Positions 56,632 to 64,000 of a stretch of DNA of 64,000 nucleotides are shown here, piece by piece; within the stretch, counting starts at the first letter, position 1; the number at the start of each line of letters is the position of its first letter. The notes beneath the pieces were generated by a model. The model was given only the letters and a program-made list of their open reading frames with translations, was not told the origin of the DNA and did no database searches. A program made the translations under genes and the position numbers. The DNA is from JBLMYQ01 sp050258375 (GTDB lineage Bacteria; Bacillota; Clostridia; Acetivibrionales; UBA4821): contig JBLMYQ010000066.1 of the NCBI GenBank assembly GCA_050258375.1, positions 1 through 64,000 on the forward strand, given 5' to 3'.

Positions 56632-58338
56632 ATGAATATTCAATCTGTTGCGGTATCAGCTCAAATCCTTGAAAGCAGTTCAACTAAACAGTTTCCTCAC
56701 CAAGGAATAGGAGATGTCTTAAAGGCGCAAGTTGTTGGCAAATCAGGTTCTGAGGTTATTTTGCGCCTTGAAAATGGAAACGTTATTTCTGCTTCTACTG
56801 AAATACCTCTTGATGTTGAGGTCGGAGATACAATAGATTTGCAAATCAAAGACAAGCAAGATGGCAAAATAATGCTTGAAACATTAAAGAATGAAAACGG
56901 AGAAATAATTAAGAACTCTAACACAGAACAAATAAAAACACTTTTAAGCTCGTTTGGAATAACTCCAAGTTCAAAAAACATTGATGTTATTAATGAAATG
57001 ATGACTAAACAGATGCCTTTGACAAGAGAAAGCGTGCAAACCGTATTAAAGGGCATTACCAAATTTGAAAAATTGGATATACCTAAAGCAGTATTTATGC
57101 TTGCAAATAATATTCCCTTTGAAGAAAAAAATATTGAAATTCTTTCACAATATCAGGAGGGGAAAATAAAACTAGGTAATCAAATCAAAACATTGTTAGG
57201 ATTGATTGATCAAATTGAAGAACCAAAGCTTTTAAAGGATGTTTTGCAAAAGCTTAATAGAATTGAGGATGGAAATAAAAACAAGGCAATTGATACCTTA
57301 GTTGAAAAAGTAGTTAATAATGCTTCAAAGAATCTAGTGAATAATTCTAAGAGTGATACATTACAAAAAGCAGTTGGACTAAATATTCAAATAGACGAAA
57401 TTCCCAAGCAGGCGGACAATGAAAAAGCTGAACCGGCTGCAATAGAACGAGAACAAATTCCGCTTATTAAAAAGGTTATAACAGATAAAATAGACACTCT
57501 TGTGAAGTTATTAACAAATAATAATAAAGAAAACAATAATGATATTCAGATAAATGATTTTAAGAAAGCAATTGAGGATTTGCCTGATGACCAAATTAAA
57601 GAAATTTTAAAGCAGATGCCCAAAAATGAAAAAGATATAGTTATAAAAATGCTTAATTTAATGGTTAACAAGGATGACCATTTCAAGTTTGATAAAAAAG
57701 TATTTACTGAGACTAATGATATTGAAATACTAAAAAAAGAAATAAAGAGTCATTTCCAGAAGCATTTCATCAATCCTTCGTCAGAGAGTGTCAAAGATGA
57801 TTTGAACATTACTGAGAATTATAGAGAACTGATGGGCAAGCTGGAATCGATAAAGGATAGCATTGCTGGAAGAGCGGGTACATCTGAAATACAAACATTA
57901 ATAGTACATACCGAAGAGAACATCAGCTTTATGCGTGATTTAAGCCAATATAATGCTTTTGTTCAAATTCCCCTTAATATTTGGGGTAAGGAAACGAATG
58001 GTGAGCTTTTTGTATTAAAGAAGGATAAAAGAAAGATTGACCCTGCAAATGCAAGTGTTTTTTTATCACTGGATATGCCTAATATAGGACTAACCGAGGT
58101 TTTCGTGAAGGTTCAAGGTAAAAATATTGATTGCAATTTCAGGATGCAGAATGATGAACTGGTTTTATTCTTAAAAGAAAATTCCCATAAACTGGTGCAG
58201 CTGCTTAATTCGAGTGGTTATAAATTTGTATCTGTAAATTGTTCATTAATAGATAAAAGAACAGGAATTGTAGAAATAGATAAGAACTTTGAAATGGATG
58301 CTAAAAGTAGAAATTTATCAATTGATGTAAAGGTATAG
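56632..58338 (+). CDS. ylqG: YlqG-like protein with FliK C-terminal-type domain
   Basis: The protein has 568 residues. An N-terminal OB-like stretch (about 20-85, GDVLKAQVVGKSGSEVILRLENG) is followed by a long Asn/Lys/Glu-rich helical region. The C-terminal domain (about 420-540) has FVQIPLNIWGKETNGELFVLKKDK, CNFRMQNDELVLFL and HKLVQLLNSSGYKF, similar to the hook-length control protein FliK. B. subtilis has the same gene order rbgA-rnhB-ylqG-ylqH. The role outside the flagellum is unknown. ylqH starts 3 bases after the stop. Confidence 0.83.
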   Translation: MNIQSVAVSAQILESSSTKQFPHQGIGDVLKAQVVGKSGSEVILRLENGNVISASTEIPLDVEVGDTIDLQIKDKQDGKIMLETLKNENGEIIKNSNTEQIKTLLSSFGITPSSKNIDVINEMMTKQMPLTRESVQTVLKGITKFEKLDIPKAVFMLANNIPFEEKNIEILSQYQEGKIKLGNQIKTLLGLIDQIEEPKLLKDVLQKLNRIEDGNKNKAIDTLVEKVVNNASKNLVNNSKSDTLQKAVGLNIQIDEIPKQADNEKAEPAAIEREQIPLIKKVITDKIDTLVKLLTNNNKENNNDIQINDFKKAIEDLPDDQIKEILKQMPKNEKDIVIKMLNLMVNKDDHFKFDKKVFTETNDIEILKKEIKSHFQKHFINPSSESVKDDLNITENYRELMGKLESIKDSIAGRAGTSEIQTLIVHTEENISFMRDLSQYNAFVQIPLNIWGKETNGELFVLKKDKRKIDPANASVFLSLDMPNIGLTEVFVKVQGKNIDCNFRMQNDELVLFLKENSHKLVQLLNSSGYKFVSVNCSLIDKRTGIVEIDKNFEMDAKSRNLSIDVKV

Positions 58339-58341
58339 GCT

Positions 58342-58620
58342 ATGGATAAGAAAAAAATCAAAGAAGCTGCAGTTTTAAAATATTCTGCTGAAAATGAAGA
58401 GGCACCTAAAATCGTTGCCCTTGGTAAGGGAGATATTGCAGAGAAAATACTGGAAATTGCAAAGGAAAATAGCGTTCCAATTTATGAAAATCCCGAGCTT
58501 GCGCATACATTAAATGCAATGAATATCGGGGAAGAGATTCCTCCTGAACTGTATGAAATTGTGGCACAGATATTGGTTTTTGTAAGTGACTTGGATAACT
58601 TGCATTCAAAAACAAAATAA
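58342..58620 (+). CDS. ylqH: YlqH-like FlhB C-terminal homologue
   Basis: The protein has 92 residues. It matches the cytoplasmic end of FlhB/YscU: APKIVALGKGDIAEKILEIAKENSVPIYENPELAHTL is the APxVVAKG...VPI-ENP-LA pattern (given here in full only by its ends), then IPPELYEIVAQILVFV. The upstream NPTH autocleavage loop is missing, so the protein corresponds only to the product released after cleavage. It has no membrane region. It pairs with the FliK-like ylqG. Confidence 0.9.
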   Translation: MDKKKIKEAAVLKYSAENEEAPKIVALGKGDIAEKILEIAKENSVPIYENPELAHTLNAMNIGEEIPPELYEIVAQILVFVSDLDNLHSKTK

Positions 58621-58644
58621 ATAAAAATACAAAATATTTCCTCG

Positions 58645-58747
58645 CAAAATTTTGATAGCAACGTCAAACAGTTCTGAGGACCCTTCCTAAGAAGCTGTTC
58701 ACGAACCATTTGACTTAGATGTATCCAAATTGGGTCAAAAAATTTTG
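58645..58747. repeat. Extended imperfect hairpin upstream of yraN
   Basis: Nested complementary segments surround a centre at 58680-58685: TTCT-GAGG with CCT-AGAA, AACAG with CTGTT (58695-58699), GTCAAA (58663-58668) with TTTGAC (58709-58714), and CAAAATTTT (58645-58653) with AAAATTTTG (58739-58747). No ORF is present. It may be a decayed miniature element or a structured RNA. Confidence 0.5.
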
Positions 58748-58818
58748 TTCATAAATTATTTGTATTTAATGAGATTTAACTGTAGACCGATCAATAAAAG
58801 GAAATAGGAGGCTAAATT

Positions 58819-59190
58819 TTGCCATATAACAAGGAATTAGGTAAAGTAGGAGAAGAGGAAGCCCGAAAGTATCTTTTGCAAAATGATTATACAATAATAA
58901 AAAATAACTATACTTGCAAATGTGGAGAAATTGATATTATTGCACAAAAGGAAGAGTACATAATTTTTATAGAGGTAAAAACCAGAACCAACTCAAACTA
59001 CGGTTTCCCTATTGAGTCAATAAGCTTAAAAAAAAGAAAGTCAATTATCAAATCTGCAAAAGTATTCCTGCTTCAAAAAAAAATAACAGATTCAGCAGTC
59101 CGATTTGATGTTATTGAGGTATTAACCGGTACTGGGAAGGATTCGAGTTGCAATATTAATCATATAGAGAATGCATTTTGGGAGGAATAA
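58819..59190 (+). CDS. yraN: YraN family (UPF0102) predicted endonuclease
   Basis: The protein has 123 residues from TTG 58819, with AGGAGG 5-6 bases upstream. It has a restriction-endonuclease-like fold: LGKVGEEEARKYLLQNDY, then CKCGEIDIIAQKEEYIIFIEVKTR, with the D-x(n)-ExK pattern, and VRFDVIEV. The function is not established. It sits next to rnhB and ylqH as in many Firmicutes. Confidence 0.92.
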   Translation: MPYNKELGKVGEEEARKYLLQNDYTIIKNNYTCKCGEIDIIAQKEEYIIFIEVKTRTNSNYGFPIESISLKKRKSIIKSAKVFLLQKKITDSAVRFDVIEVLTGTGKDSSCNINHIENAFWEE

Positions 59191-59194
59191 ATAA

Positions 59195-60496
59195 ATGAGG
59201 ATGTATGATATTATTGAAAAAAAGAAAAATGGTGAAGAGTTAACCAAAGAAGAAATTAATTTTGTAATATCAGGGTTTTGTAGTCAAAAAATAGTAGATT
59301 ACCAGGTCTCAGCCTTATTAATGGCAATATATTTTAAAGGAATGAGTCTGGGAGAAATCTCAGAGTTAACTATGGCAATGGCGAATTCGGGTGATAAGGT
59401 TAGCCTTGACGATATAAAAGGAATAAAGGTAGACAAACATAGTACTGGTGGAGTTGGAGATAAAACTACTCTCATTGTTGCACCATTAGTGGCTGCTGCA
59501 GGTGTTTCGGTTGCTAAAATGTCGGGGAGAAGCTTGGGACACAGCGGCGGAACGATTGATAAGCTAGAATCAATTGATGGTTTTAAAACGAATCTTCCCA
59601 GAGAAAAATTTATTGAAAGCGTAAATAATTTAAATATAGCAATTACAGGGCAAACTGGGAATCTTGTCCCTGCAGATAAAAAGATTTATGCATTAAGGGA
59701 TGTTACTGCAACTGTAAATAGTATTCCTCTTATTGCCAGTAGTATTATGAGTAAAAAAATAGCTGGTGGTGCAGATGCAATTGTTCTTGATGTAAAGACT
59801 GGCAGCGGGGCATTTATGAAACAGCCGGAGATGGCACTTGAACTTGCTAAAGTAATGGTTGATATTGGAGAAAGCTTGGGAAGAAAAACCATTGCTGTTG
59901 TATCTAATATGGATCAACCGCTTGGATATGCAGTAGGAAATTCACTTGAGGTTATTGAAGCTATAAAAACATTAAATGGTAGAGGCCCCAAAGATTTGGA
60001 AGAAATATGCCTGGTTTTAGGAACCTATATGTTAAAGCTATCTGGAAGAAGTGAAGATTTTGATGTATTAAAAAGCGAGCTGCAAGAGCTTATAAGAAAT
60101 GGTAAAGCGTTTGAAAAATTTAGAGAGATGGTAATCAATCAAGGTGGAAATGTCAAGATGATTGATAATCCTGACTTATTTAAAAAGACAAAGCTGAAAA
60201 TACCTGTACTTGCTGAAGAAGATGGGTTTATTACCTCTATAAAAACCGATGCTATTGGTATTGCATCAATGGTTCTTGGGGCAGGAAGAGAAGAAAAAGA
60301 AGCTTCCATTGAACTTGATGTAGGAATAATTATTGAGAAAAAAATTGGTGATAAAGTAGCAAAAGGTGATGTTTTAGCTTATATGTATGCTAATTATGAA
60401 TACAAAGCAGAAGCCGCAAAAAAACTGATTTCGGAAGCCTATAGCATTGGAAAGGAAAGTGTTATACCGAAGCCATTAATTATAAAGGTAGTTTAA
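59195..60496 (+). CDS. pdp: Pyrimidine-nucleoside phosphorylase
   Basis: The protein has 433 residues. Signatures: MYDIIEKKKNGEELTKEEI, then VDKHSTGGVGDKTTLIVAPL (near 84), SGRSLGHSGGTIDKLESI (near 115) and VKTGSGAFMKQPE. The lyase-type C-terminal domain (about 335-433, ASMVLGAGREEKE) is complete. It splits uridine or thymidine with phosphate. The ATG follows yraN by 4 bases, so they are likely co-translated. Confidence 0.94.
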   Translation: MRMYDIIEKKKNGEELTKEEINFVISGFCSQKIVDYQVSALLMAIYFKGMSLGEISELTMAMANSGDKVSLDDIKGIKVDKHSTGGVGDKTTLIVAPLVAAAGVSVAKMSGRSLGHSGGTIDKLESIDGFKTNLPREKFIESVNNLNIAITGQTGNLVPADKKIYALRDVTATVNSIPLIASSIMSKKIAGGADAIVLDVKTGSGAFMKQPEMALELAKVMVDIGESLGRKTIAVVSNMDQPLGYAVGNSLEVIEAIKTLNGRGPKDLEEICLVLGTYMLKLSGRSEDFDVLKSELQELIRNGKAFEKFREMVINQGGNVKMIDNPDLFKKTKLKIPVLAEEDGFITSIKTDAIGIASMVLGAGREEKEASIELDVGIIIEKKIGDKVAKGDVLAYMYANYEYKAEAAKKLISEAYSIGKESVIPKPLIIKVV

Positions 60497-60589
60497 TGGT
60501 TTATATTTAATGTAGTAAAGTCAAAAACAGTTGACTTTTTCCAGTCTTGTTATAAAATATTCAATAGGATTTTGAAGGGTACATTTGTT

Positions 60590-61150
60590 ATGTCTTTGAG
60601 AGTTATTTCAGGAAAAGCAAAAGGGCTGAGACTAAAAACAATAAAGAGTTTGCAAACTCGCCCAACTGCTGATAGAATAAAAGAATCACTTTTTAGTATT
60701 ATTGCACCTTTGCTGCACAAAGCAATTGTACTTGACCTTTTTGCAGGCACGGGAGCCTTGGGGATAGAGGCTTTAAGCAGAGGGGCAGATTTTGCGGTTT
60801 TTATTGATAACAGTAGAGAAAGCATTAATGTAATAAAAGAGAATATAAATCATACCGGATTTGAACAAAATACAGAGGTATATCTAAATGACTATGACGG
60901 AGCAATAAAATTATTAGCAAAAAGAGATAAAAAATATGATATTGTATTTTTAGATCCTCCTTATGGAAAAGGATTAGAAATAAAAGCTGCTGATAGTATT
61001 ATAAAGAATAATTTGCTTTCAAATAAAGGTATAATTATAATAGAAACAGAAGAGGTACTTGAAAATAGATTAGTTGGTGTTACAAAAGTTGATGAAAGAA
61101 GCTATGGACGTACTAAATTAAGCTTTTTTGAAAGGGAGAAAAAAGATTGA
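60590..61150 (+). CDS. rsmD: 16S rRNA (guanine(966)-N2)-methyltransferase
   Basis: The protein has 186 residues from ATG 60590, with GAAGGGT about 9 bases upstream; a TTG at 60572 precedes this site. It has the RsmD pattern LRVISGKAKGLRLKT, then RPTADRIKESLFSII, the SAM site VLDLFAGTGALGIEALSRG and catalytic FLDPPYGKG. It methylates G966 near the P site. coaD overlaps its stop by four bases, the usual rsmD-coaD arrangement. Confidence 0.95.
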   Translation: MSLRVISGKAKGLRLKTIKSLQTRPTADRIKESLFSIIAPLLHKAIVLDLFAGTGALGIEALSRGADFAVFIDNSRESINVIKENINHTGFEQNTEVYLNDYDGAIKLLAKRDKKYDIVFLDPPYGKGLEIKAADSIIKNNLLSNKGIIIIETEEVLENRLVGVTKVDERSYGRTKLSFFEREKKD

Positions 61151-61635
61151 AGGTATGTGTTTATCCTGGAAGCTTTGATCCGATAACATATGGGCATCTT
61201 GATATAATTGAAAGAGCATCTAAAATATTTGATAAATTAATAGTTGCAGTTTCCTGCAATCCTAATAAAATACCTGCATTCTCTCTTGAAGAAAGAGTTG
61301 AATTAATTCAGGATTGTATTAAAGATTATGGAAATGTAGAAGTAGATTACTTCTGTGGGCTCTTGATTGATTATCTTAAACAAAAGGGTGCAACAGTAGT
61401 AGTGAAAGGACTCAGGGTTATAACTGATTTTGAGTATGAGTTTCAAATGGCTCTTCTTAATAAGAATTTGGATCCGGATATAGAGACGGTATTTATGATG
61501 ACAAACAATAAGTTTTCATATATAAGTTCAAGCATGGTTAAAGAGATTGCAAGATTAGGAGCAAATATTGAAGAATTTGTACCAACAGTTATTAAGCAAA
61601 AAGTATTAGATAAATTAACGGCAGGAAAGGGGTAA
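61147..61635 (+). CDS. coaD: Phosphopantetheine adenylyltransferase
   Basis: The protein has 162 residues from TTG 61147, which overlaps the rsmD stop in TTGA. It has the PPAT signatures CVYPGSFDPITYGHLDIIERA (T/HxGH motif near residue 10-18), AVSCNPNK, VVVKGLRVITDFEYE and FSYISSSMVKEIA. It makes dephospho-CoA. GAAAAAAG before it is only a weak ribosome binding site, consistent with coupling to rsmD. Confidence 0.96.
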   Translation: MKVCVYPGSFDPITYGHLDIIERASKIFDKLIVAVSCNPNKIPAFSLEERVELIQDCIKDYGNVEVDYFCGLLIDYLKQKGATVVVKGLRVITDFEYEFQMALLNKNLDPDIETVFMMTNNKFSYISSSMVKEIARLGANIEEFVPTVIKQKVLDKLTAGKG

Positions 61636-61639
61636 GACC

Positions 61640-62149
61640 ATGGACGCTTATGCATTGTTAGAACAACTTGAAGATGAGCTGGAGAGAAGTATTACTATTC
61701 CACTTATAGGTAAAAGCCTTATTGAAAAGGAACAGATACTTGATATTGTTAAAGAAATCAGGTTGAAGCTTCCTGATGAACTCAAACAGGCAAAGTGGGT
61801 TAAGGTTGAAAGACATAGAATATTGCTGGAAGCTCAAAAGGAAGCAGAGAACGTTGTTAAAGAAGCGGAAAATAGGATTGTAACCATGATTGATGACCAT
61901 GAAGTTACCAAGATGGCAATGCAAAAAGCGGATGATATCATTGGAAGTGCAAATGAAGCAGCGCAAGAAATCATTAATAATGCAAAACCAATGGCAGAAG
62001 AAATGATAGCAAATGCTCAAAGGGTTGCAAAAGAAATGAACAGGGGTTCAAAAGAGTATGCAGATGAAGTCCTGGCAAAGCTTGAAGACATATTAAGAGA
62101 TGCGTTGGATAATATTAGAACAGACAGAGAAGAATTAAGACATGGATAA
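61640..62149 (+). CDS. Coiled-coil protein downstream of coaD
   Basis: The protein has 169 residues. It is predominantly helical, charged and Ala/Glu-rich (EAQKEAENVVKEAENRIV, KADDIIGSANEAAQEIINNA), similar in texture to ATP synthase subunit b or DivIVA-like proteins. It has no membrane segment. Clostridial genomes often have such a gene after coaD, but I cannot name a function. GGAAAGGGG precedes the ATG and coaD ends 4 bases before, so it is in the same operon. Confidence 0.85.
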   Translation: MDAYALLEQLEDELERSITIPLIGKSLIEKEQILDIVKEIRLKLPDELKQAKWVKVERHRILLEAQKEAENVVKEAENRIVTMIDDHEVTKMAMQKADDIIGSANEAAQEIINNAKPMAEEMIANAQRVAKEMNRGSKEYADEVLAKLEDILRDALDNIRTDREELRHG

Positions 62150-62153
62150 AAAC

Positions 62154-62186
62154 AAGACCACTTTTTAAAAGGTGGTCTTACTTTTA
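62154..62186 (+). terminator. Terminator of the rsmD-coaD operon
   Basis: AAGACCAC plus TTTT pairs with AAAAGGTGGTCTT, followed by ACTTTT. It lies just after the coiled-coil gene stop and before the end of the convergent peptidase. Confidence 0.85.
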
Positions 62187-62193
62187 TCCAAAG

Positions 62194-63123
62194 CTATAAA
62201 GCAATAACTGGTTCAAGCACGTGTACTGTTCCAGTTTGAACATCAATTTCTACATTTGCCCCAAATGGAAGTGTTGGTTTAACTTTACCATGACCGGATT
62301 TGAAAGATAAAATAACTGGCTTGTTCATCGGTAAAATAATATCTTCTATTACATCACTAACTGTTTTTCCCGAAGATTCTGAGCAATCAGTAAAATCGCC
62401 AAGTATAAAGCCTTTGCACACATCTAGTTTACCGATATTTTTTAGAAAAGTAAGCATCCTGTCTATTGCATAGGCTTCTTCATTAACTTCCTCAAGAAAC
62501 AGGATGCAGTCCTTAGTATTTATCTCGTATTTAGTACCGATTGTTCCTAAAATGGTTGTCAGGTTCCCGCCAATTAATATTCCATCAGCTTTTGATGCTG
62601 GAGTATCTGGTGGTCTGCCTTCGGATTGGGTTCCGAGAATAAAGCTTCTTTTATATAACGAAACAGTTTCAATTAGATTATTTGTGTTATAACCCGTAGG
62701 AGATTCTCCGATATTTATAATCATTGGAGAGTGGAAGGTTACAAATCCACAGTATTGAGTAAATATATTCAATAGGAATGAAATATTGCTGTAGCCAGCG
62801 AAAATTTTAGGGTTGTGAGAGATTATATTAAAATCAAGATAGCTTAGCAGTCTCTCAGTGCCGTATCCTCCCCGGGAGCAAATTATTGCATTAATATTTT
62901 TATCTTGAAACATTTCCATTAAGTCGCAGGCACGTTCCTTATCACTGCCTGCAAGATAGCCGCTTGATTTTAAAGAATTTTTGCCAAGCTTTACGTTATA
63001 ACCAAGATTTTTCAAGAGATAAATGCCATTTTCAAAGGAAGCTTGCTGCTTTGCTTCTATTGGACTGGCGGGGGAGAGTATTCCAATTGTATCACCTTTT
63101 TTTAGAGCTTTCGGTTTTAACAT
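62194..63123 (-). CDS. S66 family LD-carboxypeptidase / MccF-like peptidase
   Basis: The protein has 309 residues from ATG 63123, with GGAGG upstream. It opens LKPKALKKGDTIGILSPASP and has ICSRGGYGTERLL, then FAGYSNISFLLN, where Ser in GYS is the expected nucleophile. GILIGGNLTTILGTIG and CILFLEEVNEEAYAIDRML are family blocks; the catalytic Glu/His are expected in the latter and in FKSGHGKVKPTLPFG. The family cleaves LD-peptides of murein or processes microcin-like compounds. No signal peptide is seen, so a recycling role is plausible. Confidence 0.92.
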   Translation of the reverse strand: MLKPKALKKGDTIGILSPASPIEAKQQASFENGIYLLKNLGYNVKLGKNSLKSSGYLAGSDKERACDLMEMFQDKNINAIICSRGGYGTERLLSYLDFNIISHNPKIFAGYSNISFLLNIFTQYCGFVTFHSPMIINIGESPTGYNTNNLIETVSLYKRSFILGTQSEGRPPDTPASKADGILIGGNLTTILGTIGTKYEINTKDCILFLEEVNEEAYAIDRMLTFLKNIGKLDVCKGFILGDFTDCSESSGKTVSDVIEDIILPMNKPVILSFKSGHGKVKPTLPFGANVEIDVQTGTVHVLEPVIAL

Positions 63124-63571
63124 TAATCCTCCGTTGATTGTGTTATATCAATAAATTTTATGCTCTTTTATATTCAAATAATATAGTAAGATTTTTGCAT
63201 AAGGTATAATTTGTAAAATTACAGTTAAAATATAACTGAAAAAGTGGTTTGTAATTTTGCATAGGAAACTGTAGATTTTGTTGATATTTAGCTGATTATA
63301 ATCTGTTTTATATTTTTGATTTTCTATGACGAAAAATATTTATAAAAAAAAGAAGGAAAACAAATTTTGCTTGTCGAATATAAAATGACTATGTACTGTA
63401 AAAAGATGCTTTTTGCTAACTGTAATTAATTATATGTATGAAATGTGTGCATTAAGCTATAAAATAAGCATCAATAAAATAAATATTGTAACAATCATTT
63501 AACATTTGTAACCAGGAGGAAATAGAAGAAATTTGTCGAAATTATAAAATCAAGGATGTTGGGTGTAAATA
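63124..63571. other. AT-rich intergenic region before dnaG
   Basis: This 448-base gap between the divergent peptidase and dnaG holds no credible gene. It is rich in A and T with many oligo-A tracts. A TATAAT occurs at 63205-63210 without a good -35. AGGAGG at 63514-63519 leads only to a four-codon frame. It probably contains promoters for both genes, but I could not choose one. Confidence 0.6.
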
Positions 63572-64000
63572 ATGTCTGGTTATTTTTCAGAAGAACTTCT
63601 CGATGAAATAAAAAATTCAAATGACATTGTTGATGTTGTTTCGGAATATGTAAAATTAAAAAAAAGCGGAAAAAACTATTTTGGATTATGTCCTTTTCAT
63701 ACAGAGAAATCGCCATCGTTTTCTGTAGCTTCTGATAAACAAATTTTCTTCTGCTTTGGTTGTGGTGCAGGCGGAAATGTCTTGCATTTTATTTCAAAAA
63801 TTGAAAACCTCGAATTCACTGAAGCAGTAAAGTTTCTTGCTGAAAGAGCAAAAATACATATAGATGAAACTAATGACAGCAAATTTAGACCGGAAGCAGC
63901 CCGATTAAAAGAAGAGATATTAGAGATTAATAAGGAAGCGGCAAGATACTTTTTTACCAAGCTTTCTGAAAAAGAAAATGAAACCGCACGTAATTATATA
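63572..64000 (+). CDS. dnaG: DNA primase, N-terminal part
   Basis: The frame starts at ATG 63572 (a TAA is two codons upstream) and runs off the window after 143 codons. The zinc-binding domain is complete: IVDVVSEYVKLKKSGKNYFG, then CPFHTEKSPSFSV and FFCFGCGAGGNVLHFI, carrying the CHC2 ligands. The start of the TOPRIM-preceding linker is present. DnaG makes RNA primers. rpoD normally follows and would be beyond the window. GGGTG before the ATG is a weak ribosome binding site. Confidence 0.95.
   Translation, partial: MSGYFSEELLDEIKNSNDIVDVVSEYVKLKKSGKNYFGLCPFHTEKSPSFSVASDKQIFFCFGCGAGGNVLHFISKIENLEFTEAVKFLAERAKIHIDETNDSKFRPEAARLKEEILEINKEAARYFFTKLSEKENETARNYI

Noticed and set aside
63514..63544. 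Strong AGGAGG upstream of dnaG as the start of a gene
   Set aside because: The only nearby start, TTG 63533, stops after four codons and is not in the dnaG frame.
1..64000. CRISPR arrays, rRNA or tRNA genes
   Set aside because: No regularly spaced direct repeats and no rRNA or tRNA-like sequence were seen while reading; weak tRNA-like folds could be missed without a dedicated scan.

Overview
The window is low-GC DNA from a spore-forming, anaerobic clostridium, probably close to the Ruminiclostridium / Clostridium thermocellum group. I infer this from sporulation genes (spoIIIAF-AG-AH, yabP-yabQ), a giant 2-hydroxyacyl-CoA dehydratase activase, a membrane pyrophosphatase, strong AGGAGG ribosome binding sites, TTG/GTG starts and many orphan signalling genes. 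No species call is made. Nearly all of it is chromosomal core. I saw no prophage, transposase, CRISPR array, rRNA or tRNA.

Layout. 1-6.7 kb: the 3' end of the spoIIIA operon, the activase fusion and tlyA. 6.75-7.47 kb: a GC-richer noncoding stretch with its own promoter and terminator, directly downstream of tlyA; I assign it to the OLE (ornate large extremophilic) RNA. 7.4-14.8 kb: small ORF, hppA, a YitT-type protein, trmK-nif3, a BI-1 protein and tmcAL. 15-21 kb: a CheW protein, yceD-rpmF, and DUF512-der-plsY-gpsA. 21-27.5 kb: a candidate structured leader before gltX, then secA and prfB with its programmed +1 frameshift. 27.5-33.8 kb: XRE regulator, CheY-like and CheW-like proteins, the hom-orf75-thrB-lysC threonine block and an MBL hydrolase. 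33.8-38.3 kb: transglycosylase, yabP-yabQ-divIC, S1 protein, rho. 38.5-42.4 kb: TPR protein and a mannose-1-phosphate guanylyltransferase fused to a degenerate phosphomutase. 42.6-51.2 kb: uvrB and uvrA, separated by three reverse-strand genes (two related unknown proteins with near-identical promoter/leader sequences, and a histidine kinase). 51.4-58.6 kb: CYTH protein, chorismate-mutase-like protein, acyl-CoA synthetase, then rplS-rbgA-rnhB-ylqG-ylqH. 58.8-64 kb: yraN-pdp-rsmD-coaD-coiled-coil gene, an S66 peptidase, and the start of dnaG.

How the genes work together. Most cassettes serve translation and ribosome assembly (rplS, rpmF, rbgA, der, yceD, tlyA, rsmD, trmK, tmcAL, prfB, gltX), envelope and lipid synthesis (plsY, gpsA, secA, the guanylyltransferase), DNA repair and replication (uvrA, uvrB, rnhB, dnaG) and sporulation.

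The main points of interest are: the OLE-type RNA; a three-way-junction RNA candidate with mutually exclusive pairings before gltX; a family of short GC-rich palindromic repeats sitting exactly at gene ends, one of which supplies the rbgA stop codon and the rnhB ribosome binding site; and the duplicated-leader module between uvrB and uvrA. All family assignments come from reading motifs; no database search was run.
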